A stretch of 64,000 bases of DNA, from the NCBI RefSeq assembly GCF_001570565.1, contig NZ_BBXE01000013.1, forward strand, positions 854,978 through 918,977, read 5' to 3'. This document shows positions 8,525-16,902 of this stretch, piece by piece. The number at the start of each line of letters is the position of its first letter. Positions within the stretch are counted from its first letter, which is position 1. This stretch comes from Herbidospora yilanensis. GTDB lineage: Bacteria > Actinomycetota > Actinomycetes > Streptosporangiales > Streptosporangiaceae. Position numbers and translations under genes: made by a program. The notes beneath the pieces were generated by a model. The model had not been told where the DNA came from. It worked only from the letters and a program-made list of their open reading frames with translations, and made no database searches.

Positions 8525-9517
8525 GAGCCAGTCGCGTTTCTTGAACTGCGTGTAGAGGACGACGGCGGCGACCACCCACAACCCCGTCGAGGTCCAGAAC
8601 CCCCACGGCTGCCCAGAACCCGGATAGGGCACGTTCTGGCCGTAGAAGCCGGTGATCATGGTGGGCACGGCGATGATCGCGGCCCAGCTCGTCACCCGCT
8701 TCATGATCAGATTCATCTTGTTGTTGGCCATGGTCATGTGCGCCTCGCGGATGTTGCCCACCAGGTCGCGCAGGGAGTCGGTCCATTCCGCGGCGCGCAC
8801 GGCGTGGTCGTAGACGTCCTGGAAGTAGGGCGCCAGAGAGCTGTCGCGGATGACGTCGTTGCGGCGGAACAGGGTGTTGACCACCTCGCGCATCGGGGCG
8901 ACCACCCGCCGCAGGGTGACCAGGCTCTTGCGCAACTCGAAGGTCCGGCGCTGGTCGTCAGGGCCCGGCAGGGTCTCGTTGAAGAGGCCGTCCTCCAGCT
9001 TCTCGATCTGGTCGTCCATGGCCTCGACGACCTCGAAGTGGGTGTCGACGACGTAGTCGAGCAGGCCGTGGAGCAGGAAGGCCACCCCGTGTTCGGCCAG
9101 CGCGCCGCCGGAGTCCCACCGGCGCCGCACCTGGTCGATCGAGAACGACTCGCTGGTCCGCACGGTGACGAGCGCCCGTTCGGTGACGAACGCCGACGCC
9201 TCGACCGACTCCACGCGGCCGGTGCCGGGGTCGAAGTGGGTGGCGTAGACGTTCAGGAACATGTGGCTGTCGTAGACGTCGAGCTTGGGGCGCTGGCTCG
9301 GGTGGAGGGCGTCTTCGACGGCCAGCGGGTGGAGGCCCAGTTCCTCGCTGATCGCGTCGAGGTCGGCGCGCGTCGGGGTGCACAGGTCGAACCAGACCAC
9401 CACGTCGGGCTCGCCCAGGTGGTCGGACACGTCGGCGATGGGGAAACCCTCGGATTCGAGTCTTCCCTTGCGGTAGAGCCTGGTGCGCGCCACCGGCTCA
9501 GCGTACTCCGATGGCAC
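8522..9517 (-). CDS. corA: CorA family divalent-cation transporter
   Basis: Pentameric Mg2+/Co2+ channel subunit of 331 residues. It has a large cytoplasmic N-domain (to about 265) and two C-terminal membrane helices (VTSWAAIIAVPTMITGFY and FWTSTGLWVVAAVVLY). The signature after the first helix is YGQNVPYPG, so the usual GMN selectivity motif is GQN. The start at 9517 is an ATG close to the divergent DUF2207 gene; a GTG eight codons downstream is also possible. The stop lies in the 11-bp repeat tract. Confidence 0.88.
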   Translation of the reverse strand: MPSEYAEPVARTRLYRKGRLESEGFPIADVSDHLGEPDVVVWFDLCTPTRADLDAISEELGLHPLAVEDALHPSQRPKLDVYDSHMFLNVYATHFDPGTGRVESVEASAFVTERALVTVRTSESFSIDQVRRRWDSGGALAEHGVAFLLHGLLDYVVDTHFEVVEAMDDQIEKLEDGLFNETLPGPDDQRRTFELRKSLVTLRRVVAPMREVVNTLFRRNDVIRDSSLAPYFQDVYDHAVRAAEWTDSLRDLVGNIREAHMTMANNKMNLIMKRVTSWAAIIAVPTMITGFYGQNVPYPGSGQPWGFWTSTGLWVVAAVVLYTQFKKRDWL

Positions 9518-9531
9518 TATCGTGACGGGTC

Positions 9532-11106
9532 ATGACATCTCTGGCACGCCCGTTAGGGCTGGCCCTCTTATTGATCGTCCTGTTCGCCGCTCCGGCCCGC
9601 GCCGCCGGGACGAGCGAGGTGACCATGCAGCTGCGGCCCGACGGGGTGCTGCACGTGGTCGAGCGGGCCGACGGGCCGCTGAGCCGTACCGTGACCACCC
9701 GTACCCGCTACGACGACGGCTCCGACCGGGTCTACCGCATCACCAACGTCAAGGGAGCGACCCTCGACGGCGAGACGCTGACCGTCCCGGCCGCCGGGAC
9801 CGTCGAGTACGACGTCACCGGCGCGGTCACGCCGATGCCCGACGGCACCGAGGAACTGCGCTGGTTCGCGGCCGGCGGGCCGCTCGACGCCGTGACGGTG
9901 TCGGTGCGCGGGCCCGGCCAGATCCAGAGCCTCACCTGCTTCGCCGGACCGGCCGCGTCGGCGCTCGGCTGCACCGCCGCGAGCATGGACGAGTCGGCCG
10001 AGAACGCCGCCTTCGAGCAGACCGGCCTCGCCGAGGGCGAGCAGCTCACGGTCGTGGTCGCCTACCCCGCCGGGTCGACCGGCGCGCGGCCGATCCTGGA
10101 ACGCCGCTTCGACCTGGCCACCGCCTTCACCGTCGACGTGTGGACCGGCGGCTCGCTGGCCGTCCTGCTGGTCCTGCTGCTCGGCGGCCTCTACGGCCTC
10201 TACCGCTCACGCGGCCGGGACGCCCGGGTGGTCGAGTCGGAGTCGGGCCTGTACGCCCCCGTCGAAGACGGCCGCTTCGCCCCGCCCGACGGGGTGCGGC
10301 CCGGCCAGATCGGCACCCTGATCGACGAACAGGCCGACGTGATCGACGTGACGGCCACCATCGTGGATCTGGCGGTACGCGGCTACCTGCGCATCGACGA
10401 GCAGCCGCGCGGCGCCTACGACGCCCCCGACTGGCTGCTGGTGAAGCTGCCCAAGGCCCCCGTGCAGGCCCTGCTCCCCTACGAACGCGCCCTGTACGAC
10501 GCGATGTTCGACCTCCGCGACGACATCCTGCTCTCCCAGCTCCACGGCGGCTTCTCGGCCGGCCTGGCCCGGGTCCGCGACGCCCTCTACCGCGACGTCG
10601 TCAAGCAGGGCTGGTTCGCCCGGCGGCCCGACTCGGTGCGGTCGCGCTGGACCGTCCTCGGCGTCCTGCTGACCCTGCTGGGCCTGGCCGGGACGGTCGT
10701 ATTGGCCTGGCAGACCACCTACGGCCTGGTCGGCCTGGCGGTGATCATCGCGGGGGCGGCCATGACGGTCGGCGGGCAGTACATGCCGGCCAAGACCGCC
10801 AAGGGCGCCGCCGCGCTCGCCCACACGCTGGGCTTCCGCCAGTTCCTCATCTCCGGCGACGTGAACGGGCTGCCCGAGAGCCAGCGGGTCGAGTTGTTCT
10901 CCCGCTACCTGCCGTACGCGGTGATCTTCGACAGCGTCGACCGGTGGGCCCGCGTGGTCTCGACGATCACGACGGAGGGCGACAACCTGTACTGGTACCA
11001 CGGGCCGGCCGAATGGGACCTGTCGAAGTTCGCCGACTCGATGCGCACGTTCGTGATGACCACGTCGGGCGCGATCTCGGCGGCCCGGCAGTTCAGATCG
11101 TTCTGA
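9532..11106 (+). CDS. DUF2207 domain-containing membrane protein
   Basis: Secreted/membrane protein of 524 residues. The signal peptide is [18 protein letters not shown] through APARA, then an extracellular beta-rich domain (25-200), one membrane helix ([17 protein letters not shown]), a cytoplasmic winged-helix-like stretch, two more helices around residues 372-415, and the family tail around [16 protein letters not shown]2207 proteins are widespread and their function is unknown. The gene is divergent from corA with a 14-base gap between start codons and overlaps the asparaginase gene tail to tail by 14 bases. Confidence 0.85.
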   Translation: MTSLARPLGLALLLIVLFAAPARAAGTSEVTMQLRPDGVLHVVERADGPLSRTVTTRTRYDDGSDRVYRITNVKGATLDGETLTVPAAGTVEYDVTGAVTPMPDGTEELRWFAAGGPLDAVTVSVRGPGQIQSLTCFAGPAASALGCTAASMDESAENAAFEQTGLAEGEQLTVVVAYPAGSTGARPILERRFDLATAFTVDVWTGGSLAVLLVLLLGGLYGLYRSRGRDARVVESESGLYAPVEDGRFAPPDGVRPGQIGTLIDEQADVIDVTATIVDLAVRGYLRIDEQPRGAYDAPDWLLVKLPKAPVQALLPYERALYDAMFDLRDDILLSQLHGGFSAGLARVRDALYRDVVKQGWFARRPDSVRSRWTVLGVLLTLLGLAGTVVLAWQTTYGLVGLAVIIAGAAMTVGGQYMPAKTAKGAAALAHTLGFRQFLISGDVNGLPESQRVELFSRYLPYAVIFDSVDRWARVVSTITTEGDNLYWYHGPAEWDLSKFADSMRTFVMTTSGAISAARQFRSF

Positions 11107-12001
11107 TCCGCAGCTCCCCCACGGGCCGGCCGCCACCCTTGATCGGGGGGACCAGGTCGCCGGGGACGTCTTCACCCAGGGCCTTCAGGGCGTGGGCGGT
11201 GACCGCGACCCTGGCCCGCTGGCCGCCGTCGACGATCTTCACGGCGGCGGCCCGGCCGTCGCCCAGCGCGAACGCGTCGAACGCCTCGGCGCCCGCCTTG
11301 AGCATCAGCCCAGGGACGCTCCTCATGAGCAGCGCCTCGGGCCGCGTGGCGCCGCTCGTGTATTCGGGATGGGCCCGCATCGCGTCGGCGATCCGGCGCT
11401 CCGGGGAGCCCTCGGGGGCGGTGACGATGCGCCGGAAGGCGCGCACGACCCCGACCATCGACACGTAGAACAACGGCGCGCCGCACCCGTCGACGCCCGT
11501 GGCGGCGATCCGCTCGGAGGTGAGCTCCTCGACGGTGGCGCGGATCGACTTCTGCAGCGGATGGGTGGGGTCGAGGTAGCCCTCGGCCGGCCAGTCGTTG
11601 ACCGCGCAGGTCGCCAGCATCGCCGAGTGCTTGCCGGAGCAGTTCATGTAGACGCGGCCGAAGTCGAGCGAGGCCCGGTCGTCGGGGTAGTCCTCGGGAC
11701 ACCTCAGGGCGCTCTCGTCGACCCCCGCCCGCTGGAGGATGCGGCGGGCGCCCTCGACGTGGATCGGCTCCCCGGCGTGGCTCCCGCAGGCCAGCGCCAG
11801 CAGTTCGCCGTCGAGGTCGAGACCGGCGTGCAGCATGCCGGCCGCCTGCAGCGGCTTCATCGACGAACGGGGCGAGGCGGGGGCCTGTACGTCGCCATGG
11901 ACCAGGACGGGGGAACCTTCGGCGTCGACGGCGACGACCCGGGCGCGGTGGACCGACTCCACGAACCCGGAGCGAACCACCTCGACCAGCAATTCGGACA
12001 T
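11093..12001 (-). CDS. Asparaginase II family protein
   Basis: Protein of 302 residues in the thermolabile L-asparaginase II family, distinct from the EcAII type. Recognisable blocks are [60 protein letters not shown] and the ending [13 protein letters not shown]. Predicted to hydrolyse asparagine in the cytoplasm, since no signal peptide is present. The ATG at 12001 is divergent from dtd, with 33 bases between. Confidence 0.88.
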   Translation of the reverse strand: MSELLVEVVRSGFVESVHRARVVAVDAEGSPVLVHGDVQAPASPRSSMKPLQAAGMLHAGLDLDGELLALACGSHAGEPIHVEGARRILQRAGVDESALRCPEDYPDDRASLDFGRVYMNCSGKHSAMLATCAVNDWPAEGYLDPTHPLQKSIRATVEELTSERIAATGVDGCGAPLFYVSMVGVVRAFRRIVTAPEGSPERRIADAMRAHPEYTSGATRPEALLMRSVPGLMLKAGAEAFDAFALGDGRAAAVKIVDGGQRARVAVTAHALKALGEDVPGDLVPPIKGGGRPVGELRIRTI

Positions 12002-12034
12002 GCCGTCGACTGTAGGGCATGGCAGAATCCCGCC

Positions 12035-12460
12035 ATGCGCGCGGTGGTCCAGAGGGTGAGCCAGGCATCGGTGACGGTCGACGGGACGGTGGTCGGCGCG
12101 ATCGACGAGCCCGGCCTGATGGTCCTGGTGGGGGTGACCCACACCGACGGCCCGGCCGAGGCGGCGAAACTGGCCGCGAAACTGTGGGGCCTGCGCATCC
12201 TCGACGGCGAGAAGTCCTGCTCCGACATCGGGGCGCCGCTCCTGGTGATCAGCCAGTTCACGCTCTACGCCGACACCAAGAAGGGCCGTCGCCCCACGTG
12301 GCAGGCCGCGGCCCCGGGCCCGGTGGCCGAGCCGCTGGTGATCGCGGTGCAGGAGGAACTCCGCAGGCTCGGCGCCCGAGTCGAGACGGGCCGCTTCGGG
12401 GCCGACATGAAGGTCGCCCTGATCAACGACGGCCCGATCACCCTGGTCATCGACGTCTGA
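12035..12460 (+). CDS. dtd: D-aminoacyl-tRNA deacylase
   Basis: Proofreading enzyme of 141 residues that removes D-amino acids from tRNA. It opens [17 protein letters not shown] and carries both signatures, [13 protein letters not shown] and the C-terminal cis GP motif in [13 protein letters not shown]. Length is normal. It lies alone between two minus-strand genes. Confidence 0.95.
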   Translation: MRAVVQRVSQASVTVDGTVVGAIDEPGLMVLVGVTHTDGPAEAAKLAAKLWGLRILDGEKSCSDIGAPLLVISQFTLYADTKKGRRPTWQAAAPGPVAEPLVIAVQEELRRLGARVETGRFGADMKVALINDGPITLVIDV

Positions 12461-12464
12461 CGCG

Positions 12465-13923
12465 TCAGGCCCGCCAGATCCCGATCCCCAGCTCGGCCAG
12501 CGCGGCGGTGGCCCCACGCGGGTCGGTGATCGCGCGTTCGGCCACCTTCGTCAGGTCGAGGGGGCTGCCGTCGGAGGCGACCAGTTCGGCCGGGTCGCTC
12601 CACGAATGCCGGAAGGTGGCCTGGCCCGCGCGGACGGCGGCCAGGTTCATCAGCACCTCCAACGGGGTCGGGAACAGCTCCGGCAGCTCCTCGGGCGCGG
12701 CGTCCGGGAACAGCGGCCGCGCGACCTCGTCGAGGCGGCCGTCTTCGAGCATGCGCAGCACCTGGGGCAGCCCCGGCCCGGTGAGCCCGATGGTGTGGAG
12801 CAGGCCGTCGGTCTCGCGCTGGAGCTGTGCGGTGGTGGCCGCATGGGTGAACTCGGGCCAGGCGAGCACCATGTCGTCTTCGATCTCGCGTCCGTCGGCC
12901 CGCAACGCCGCCCGGGTGCCCTCCAGTTCGGTGGCCCGCAACGCCGCCTGAGCGGCGGCCAGGTCGAGGATCAGCGACGTGGCGGGCCGTCCGTCCGACA
13001 CGGCGAAGGAGTCGGGAAACCCGCGCGGCCCGGGTGGCCGACGAGGGATACGTTTCCCACCGTGACGTGTTCGCGGGGAGCGGCTTGGCCCGCAGGGTGT
13101 CGAGCTCGTCCTTGCGCGCGGCCACGAATTCGGCGAACCCGCCGAAGACGTCATCGGGCAGATGACCCGCCTCCAAGCCCGGCCACAGGTGGAAGTCGCA
13201 GAAGAAGTCCCATGCTTCGCTGACCGCCCAGATCTCGTGCATCGCGCCGACCGCGTCGGCCGACCCGGCCATCCGCACGCCGACGGCGTCGGCGCGGAAC
13301 TCCCAGCGACGACAGCAGAAGCCGTCGATCACCCCCCACACCCTTCTGTACACGCGGAACGCCCACCCGGCAGGGTTGGTGGGGCGGAGGGCTTCGGCGG
13401 TGGTGACGACGGCCGTGCTGCACCGGTTGGCGAACCCGACCCACCGGGTGTGCCCGGCGGCGAAGTGCGCCATGAAGTGAGCGACGCCGAACCGGGTCTG
13501 GCCGACCGTCATCGTCTGGAGCAGCGGCAGGCCGATCAACAGAGTGCGGCGGCCCCGCAGGAAGGTGTGGGTGTACCGGAAATTGACCTCCGACATGATC
13601 CGGACCTCGTGTGGCGGGCGGGTGCCGGCCTCCGCGGCCAGCTCCCGCACCAGCTCCCACAACCCCGGAGCCTGATCGGCGTCCAGGGCCGGACCGGTCG
13701 GCCGATCGTCCCGCTGCCGCAGCGCCCGCCACAACCCGCGGCCCAGCGCGTAGACCAGGCAGCCGGCCCAGCCGAACATGACCAGGACGAGCACCACGAA
13801 ACCGACGGGCGAGACCCCTCCCGGGGGCAGCGACCGTAACAGCACGACGAACCCGGTGAGCTGCGCGGCCGCCACGCCCACCAGGCCGCACAACATCACC
13901 ATCGACACCAGCGCGCGTCCCAC
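12465..13923 (-). pseudogene. M48-like membrane metallopeptidase homologue, frameshifted and lacking the catalytic Glu
   Basis: From 13923 the frame encodes two membrane helices (residues about 7-30 and 40-66), then an M48-type body. Where family members have HELGHYSGGHTR, this protein has HFMAHFAAGHTR, so the catalytic glutamate is replaced by Phe. Near 13013-13022 (plus strand GGGAAACCC) the reading shifts: the first frame becomes arginine-rich nonsense, while the frame one base later reads DSFAVSDGRPATSLILDL and ends at 12465. Deleting one base in that run would restore one protein. Either a decaying gene or a sequencing error; the motif change is independent of the frameshift. Confidence 0.7.
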
Positions 13924-13939
13924 GCGAGCAGGCTAGTGC

Positions 13940-14968
13940 CTACATCAGATTCGGACGCTTCCGGTCGCGGGCCATCATCGCGGCCTGCTTGCGCAGTTCC
14001 GGGTCGACCTGGACGTTGCGGCCGGCGTCCTGGGGGACGATCACTTCCTGCTTGGCCGCCACGTGGCCGGCCACCAGGTCGATGTCGACCGGGACGGTGC
14101 GCTTGACCACCGCGAGGGCGATCGGCCCCAGCTCGTGGTGGCGGGCCGACGACCCCACGAAGCCGATCTGGCCCGGGGTCGCCGAACCCTCGACGGCCGC
14201 CTCGGGGTCGGCCTCAAGAGGGGTGCTCACGCCGAGCGTCACCGGGGTGCCGTGGGGCGGGAGCTCGTCGACGCTGCCGTCGAGGTGCAGGAAGACCAGC
14301 CGGCGCGGCGGGTGGCCCAGGTTGTGGACGCGGGCGACCGTCTCCTGGCCCCGGTAGCAGCCCTTCTTCAGGTGGACGGCCGGCTCGATCAGCCCCAGCT
14401 CGTGGGGGATCGACTTGTGGTCGGTGTCGAAGCCGTAGCGGGGGATGTGGGCCTCGATGCGCAGCGCCTCGTAGGCCCACAACCCGGCCAGCGGCCCCTG
14501 CGCGGCGAGCTCCGGGCGCGGGATCAGCCGGTCGTCGCCCGGGACGCCCGAGACCACCGCCCAGTCGGCCGACACGTCGGCGATCTCGACGCGGAGCATG
14601 AACCGCATCTTCTCAAGCCAGGCCACCAGGCCTTCGGAGGTGCCCGGCTCGACGTGGATCCAGGTCGTCTCGCCGTCGTCGCGCAGGTGGAGATGGTGTT
14701 CGAGCCGCCCCTGCGGGTCGAGGAACAGGGTCTGCGTCCACACCCCGGGCGGCAGGTCGTCGAGCTTCTGGGAGCTCAGGCTGTTGAGCCAGCTCAACCG
14801 GTCGGGCCCGGACACGGTGATCACGGGACGGTTGCTCCGGTCGACCACGGCCCGGCCGGCCGCCAGGGCACGCTGTTCGCCGTAGGGGTCGCCGTAGTGG
14901 GCCGCGACGGTGTCGTCGGGCGACGCGGCGGGGACGGCTCCGGGGACGTCGAGCAAAGGGCTGCGCAT
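13940..14968 (-). CDS. ygfZ: YgfZ/GcvT-type folate-binding protein
   Basis: Protein of 342 residues. The YgfZ signature KGCYRGQE is at about residue 205, preceded by the family helix HELGLIEPAVHLK. YgfZ proteins use folate in repair or assembly of Fe-S clusters and are relatives of glycine-cleavage T protein without its full active site. The tail is Arg/Lys rich (RKQAAMMARDRKRPN). I start at the ATG at 14968; longer reading upstream overlaps the Fur-family gene and is unlike family N-termini. A Fur-type regulator lies 20 bases upstream on the same strand. Confidence 0.92.
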   Translation of the reverse strand: MRSPLLDVPGAVPAASPDDTVAAHYGDPYGEQRALAAGRAVVDRSNRPVITVSGPDRLSWLNSLSSQKLDDLPPGVWTQTLFLDPQGRLEHHLHLRDDGETTWIHVEPGTSEGLVAWLEKMRFMLRVEIADVSADWAVVSGVPGDDRLIPRPELAAQGPLAGLWAYEALRIEAHIPRYGFDTDHKSIPHELGLIEPAVHLKKGCYRGQETVARVHNLGHPPRRLVFLHLDGSVDELPPHGTPVTLGVSTPLEADPEAAVEGSATPGQIGFVGSSARHHELGPIALAVVKRTVPVDIDLVAGHVAAKQEVIVPQDAGRNVQVDPELRKQAAMMARDRKRPNLM

Positions 14969-14988
14969 ACCTCTCAGGCTATGCCCGC

Positions 14989-15399
14989 TCAACGGCAGTC
15001 GCGGCACCGCCCGAAGATCGTCAGATGGTGGACGTCGGTCTGGAAACCCATGTCGCGGTCGAGCCGGGCCACCATGTCGCCGACCAGTTCGGGAGGCGCC
15101 TCGATGATCTGCCCACAAGTCCGGCAGACCAGGTGGACGTGGTCGGCGTCGGCGGCCAGATGATAGGTCGGCGCGCCGTGCCCGAGATGGGTGTGGGTGA
15201 CGAGGCCGAGCTCTTCGAGCAGTTCGAGGGTGCGGTAGACGGTCGAGATGTTCACCCCGCGCGCGGTCTCCTGGACCTTGGCGCAGATCTCCTCGGGAGT
15301 GGCGTGGGTGAGCGCGCTGACCGCCTCAAGGACGAGCTGGCGCTGCGGAGTGACCCGGTAGCCGCGGGCCCGGAGCTCGTCGTGCCAGGTGTCGGTCAT
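14989..15399 (-). CDS. Fur-family metalloregulator, probably Nur (nickel)
   Basis: Dimeric metal-dependent repressor of 136 residues. The winged helix is in RVTPQRQLVLEAVSAL and ISTVYRTLELLEELGLV; metal ligands are in HVHLVCRTCG, a HH pair (TDVHHLTIFG) and the C-terminal CRDC. Nur of Streptomyces lies in the same conserved neighbourhood next to a ygfZ-like gene, so a nickel-responsive role is likely, but Zur or FurB cannot be excluded by motifs alone. No clear palindromic box was seen upstream. Confidence 0.85.
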   Translation of the reverse strand: MTDTWHDELRARGYRVTPQRQLVLEAVSALTHATPEEICAKVQETARGVNISTVYRTLELLEELGLVTHTHLGHGAPTYHLAADADHVHLVCRTCGQIIEAPPELVGDMVARLDRDMGFQTDVHHLTIFGRCRDCR

Positions 15400-15426
15400 G
15401 ACGAAATCCTACGGCCCGATATTGAC

Positions 15427-15456
15427 TTGCCCACCCCGCGGAAGAGCGCCTAGCGT
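15427..15456 (+). promoter_or_regulatory. Candidate promoter for the short ORF/structured RNA
   Basis: TTGCCC (15427-15432) and TAGCGT (15451-15456) are separated by 18 bases. The -10 end is 33 bases before a strong ribosome site and its ATG. Confidence 0.45.
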
Positions 15457-15488
15457 ACGAAGCACGCAGAAAGGAGGTGGTCCGAATA

Positions 15489-15530
15489 ATGATTAGTCAT
15501 GATTGGGCTAGCGAGGTGGCTGTCCGCTAG
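15489..15530 (+). CDS. 13-codon ORF with very strong ribosome-binding site
   Basis: AAGGAGGT (15471-15478) stands ten bases before ATG, and the peptide MISHDWASEVAVR ends in TAG. Nothing else on the plus strand follows for about 970 bases, so this is not an ordinary uORF of the next gene. The bases GGACAACC at 15530-15537 can pair with GGTGGTCC at 15476-15483 (seven of eight), or the GGACA part can form a local hairpin with TGTCC at 15521-15525 that spans the stop codon. This looks like a translated regulatory leader or small protein. I do not recognise the peptide. Confidence 0.45.
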   Translation: MISHDWASEVAVR

Positions 15531-15685
15531 GACAACCCGATCCGGACCGGCTCCGGGTCGGCGCGTCAGAGCGCAGATCCAGGCAGACACCGGAACCCCG
15601 GGCAGCCGGCGGGTGCAGGGTGCAGACCCTCTCCCATTGGTCCAGCCGGCCCGCTCAACCGAGCGGAACGCGCCCGGGGTTTCTT
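15531..15685 (+). ncRNA. Structured RNA/3' region with terminator-like closing stem
   Basis: Successive potential hairpins follow the 13-codon ORF: a ten-pair stem around CCGATCCGGA/TCCGGGTCGG, a GCGC stem, and CCGCTC-AACC-GAGCGG. A 9-bp stem closes the end: ACCCCGGGC (15595-15603) pairs with GCCCGGGGT (15672-15680), then TTCTT. It may be an independent small RNA, or simply a large bidirectional terminator facing DUF2470. No known riboswitch core was recognised. Confidence 0.4.
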
Positions 15686-15974
15686 AATGCCCTCGTGCTT
15701 CCACGCCCAAAATTTCGCACGCCCGCCGATAGAGCACGACGACCTCTTTGCGCACCTGCGCGCGCTCCACGATGGGCGCGGGCCACTTCACCGTGATCGG
15801 CTCGCCGTCGGCCTCGAAGTGGATCGCCTCGGTGTCGACGTCGGTCGTGCGGGCCGACGTGGCGTCGGGCTTGCCGCCGAGGGCCCGCACGATCAGCAGC
15901 GCGTCGGCCGCGTGGTCGTCGTTCATGTGCCTCTTGATCGCTTCGACCGCGTCAGGGGTCAGCGGGGTGCTCAT
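15684..15974 (-). CDS. DUF2470 domain-containing protein
   Basis: Small protein of 96 residues containing a DUF2470 fold, as found at the C-terminus of HugZ-type haem oxygenases. The signature helix is VEAIKRHMNDDHAADALLIV near the N-terminus. It stands alone here, without the split-barrel domain, and lies 11 bases downstream of the nitrobindin-like haem-binding gene on the same strand, so a haem-related role is plausible. Confidence 0.82.
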   Translation of the reverse strand: MSTPLTPDAVEAIKRHMNDDHAADALLIVRALGGKPDATSARTTDVDTEAIHFEADGEPITVKWPAPIVERAQVRKEVVVLYRRACEILGVEARGH

Positions 15975-15985
15975 GGCGCCCGATC

Positions 15986-16468
15986 CTAGTCGGCGACCTT
16001 CTTGAGCTCCGCCGAGGCGTGGTCCTGCAGCGGTAGGCCCACGGCGGCCATCTCGTAGGCGTACATGAGATTGCCGTTGACCAGGCCGTAGAGGCGCTTG
16101 CCCGCCGAGTAGTCCTTCGAGGTGACCGTGCGCGCGACGACGTCGGTGATCAGTTCGATCTTGTGGAAGACCACCTCGCCGACGTAGATCTCGATGATGC
16201 CGGTCGGATGGGCCAGCATGACCTCGACCTGGCGCTCCGGCTGGACCCGCCAGAACCCCGACTCGCTCGCCAGAGGACGGACCTTCTCGCCCTGCTGGTC
16301 GAGCAGCCAGGTGCGGCTGCGGTAGCTGAGGAAGGGTTTGCCGTTGTGCTCGAAGATGATCTCCTGGCCGAAGTTGGCGCTCTCCATCGTCGGGTAGCCG
16401 ATGACCCCGGCGCCCTCCCAGTGGCCCAGCAGGAACGCGATCGGCTCAAGATCGGGATGTACGTCCAT
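15986..16468 (-). CDS. Nitrobindin-like (FABP-type) haem-binding protein
   Basis: Beta-barrel protein of 160 residues. The family signature GxWxGxG is in LLGHWEGAGVIGYPT, and the distal end carries DHASAELKKV, where nitrobindins have their haem-ligating histidine. Nitrobindins bind ferric haem and react with NO or peroxynitrite. It is probably co-transcribed with the DUF2470 gene. Start at the ATG at 16468 gives a normal family N-terminus. Confidence 0.88.
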   Translation of the reverse strand: MDVHPDLEPIAFLLGHWEGAGVIGYPTMESANFGQEIIFEHNGKPFLSYRSRTWLLDQQGEKVRPLASESGFWRVQPERQVEVMLAHPTGIIEIYVGEVVFHKIELITDVVARTVTSKDYSAGKRLYGLVNGNLMYAYEMAAVGLPLQDHASAELKKVAD

Positions 16469-16502
16469 GCCGACAAGGCTAGTGCGGGTTTAGGCTGCGG
16501 GC

Positions 16503-16865
16503 ATGGCACGCCAACTGGTGATCAAAGTGACCGCGGGCAGCGACGCCCCCGAGCGGTGTAACCAGGCCTTCAACGTCGCCGGGGCGGCGATCGTCAGCGG
16601 GGTCGGGGTGTCGCTGTGGCTGACCGGCGAGTCGTCGTGGTTCGCCCTGCCCGGCCGGGCCGAGGAGTTCAAGCTGGCCGAGGCGGCCCCTCTCGAAGAC
16701 CTGCTGGCGGCGGTGCTGGCCGGCGGCCGGGTGACACTGTGCACCCAGTGCGCGGCCCGGCGCGGCATCACGCTCGACGACGTGATCGACGGAATCCGCA
16801 TCGCGGGGGCGCCGACATTCGTCGAGGAGATCACCCAGGAAGGTGTTCAGGCGCTGGTCTACTGA
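16503..16865 (+). CDS. DsrE family protein
   Basis: Small cytoplasmic protein of 120 residues with a DsrE/TusD-like fold. The opening strand is RQLVIKVTAGSDAPERC, and a Cys pair lies in TLCTQCAARRG near residue 82, where sulfur-carrier members have a reactive cysteine. It may handle persulfide sulfur, consistent with sulfurtransferase and thioredoxin genes elsewhere in the window. It is divergent from the nitrobindin-like gene with 34 bases between. Confidence 0.82.
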   Translation: MARQLVIKVTAGSDAPERCNQAFNVAGAAIVSGVGVSLWLTGESSWFALPGRAEEFKLAEAAPLEDLLAAVLAGGRVTLCTQCAARRGITLDDVIDGIRIAGAPTFVEEITQEGVQALVY

Positions 16866-16902
16866 CGCTTCGGGTTCCCTTGTTTCGGGACGGGACGAAT
16901 AA

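Noticed and set aside
15531..15685. Known riboswitch (cobalamin, SAM or similar) in the structured RNA
   Set aside because: No conserved riboswitch core was found, and there is no downstream gene on that strand.
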